Positions 63,778 through 64,000 of a DNA stretch of 64,000 bases are shown piece by piece. The translations under genes and the position numbers were made by a program. The DNA comes from Kudoa neothunni (taxonomy: Eukaryota; Cnidaria): positions 6,386,001-6,450,000 of the forward strand of contig OZ199839.1 of NCBI GenBank assembly GCA_964304625.1, read 5' to 3'. The notes under the pieces were generated by a model. It was not told where the DNA came from. It did not search any database and saw only the letters and a program-made list of their open reading frames with translations. Position 1 is the stretch's first letter, and every line of letters starts with the position of its first letter.

Positions 63778-64000
63778 TTGACCTTCAGAGCGTTTTTGGG
63801 ATCAATAAAACCCCAGTCATTTATCTCAATATAACTATTTTATACATTTCTAAACTATAGATTAAATATTTTTAAACAATTTCTTTAATTCAAATTGAAA
63901 TTTTTTTTAATGAACCTGATGAAAAACTAAAAATTTAATGAACGATGTTGGCCGATTATCACCGATAAGGTAAATTTTTAATGATGAGCGATTTTGAACA
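63778..64000 (+). mobile_element. piggyBac-type element, left part, cut by the window edge
   Basis: It starts TTGACCTTCAGAGCG, with GGGATCAATAAAACCCC next. From 63835 to the edge it is the inverse of 36590-36780 (shared blocks around tttctaaactatag, aaacaatttcttt, caaattgaaatt). It then reaches an ATG at about 63940 that corresponds to the transposase start in the 35660-36878 copy. The two are the same family. Confidence 0.75.

Overview
The window looks like nuclear DNA from a small-genome, AT-rich animal. The housekeeping genes (a WNK kinase, an ABCG half-transporter, AND-1/Ctf4, a BIG-type ARF-GEF and an MTBP homologue) are metazoan in type. All but WNK are cut by very short introns, mostly about 37-70 nt. 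Families of small secreted disulfide-rich proteins (saposin-like and Kunitz) and decayed DNA transposons suggest a parasite-like, compact-intron animal, for example a myxozoan-type lineage. That placement is inference. The sequence alone does not fix the species.

Layout. 1-1806 (-): 5' part of a WNK kinase running off the left edge. 2448-2807 (+): small two-exon hypothetical gene. About 3.3-5.9 kb: a decayed piggyBac copy and an unnamed dispersed repeat. 5997-8664 (-): ABCG half-transporter. 8.7-12.9 kb: AT-rich intergenic DNA with a short hAT-type element. 12.9-17.4 kb (+): AND-1/WDHD1 (Ctf4). 17.4-23.3 kb: intergenic, with a piggyBac-like element and a pogo/Tigger-type short element. 23284-32558 (+): BIG/ARFGEF, with a piggyBac copy sitting exactly inside one tiny intron. 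33.3-49.75 kb: seven small secreted genes, all on the minus strand and all with the same four-exon plan (intron phases 1-0-0). Their cysteine pattern is that of saposin-like (SapB) domains. They are interleaved with piggyBac, MULE/ZSWIM-like, Tigger-like, hAT and SINE debris. 53675-55051 (-): a secreted protein with five Kunitz-type units, only one of which keeps all six cysteines. 56.3-59.1 kb: a Merlin-type transposon with long inverted repeats. 59902-62350 (-): MTBP homologue. 62.35-64 kb: two piggyBac-type pieces.

How the genes relate. AND-1/Ctf4 (replisome hub) and MTBP (partner of Treslin in origin firing) both act in DNA replication but are 42 kb apart and not obviously linked. The saposin-like array plus the Kunitz gene forms a roughly 22 kb block of secreted proteins on one strand, a plausible locus for effector, digestive or defence proteins. 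This is the most interesting part of the window. No tRNA or rRNA genes, CRISPR arrays or retrovirus-like elements were seen. Exon boundaries were read by eye from GT-AG sites and protein homology; multi-exon genes are given as whole spans.
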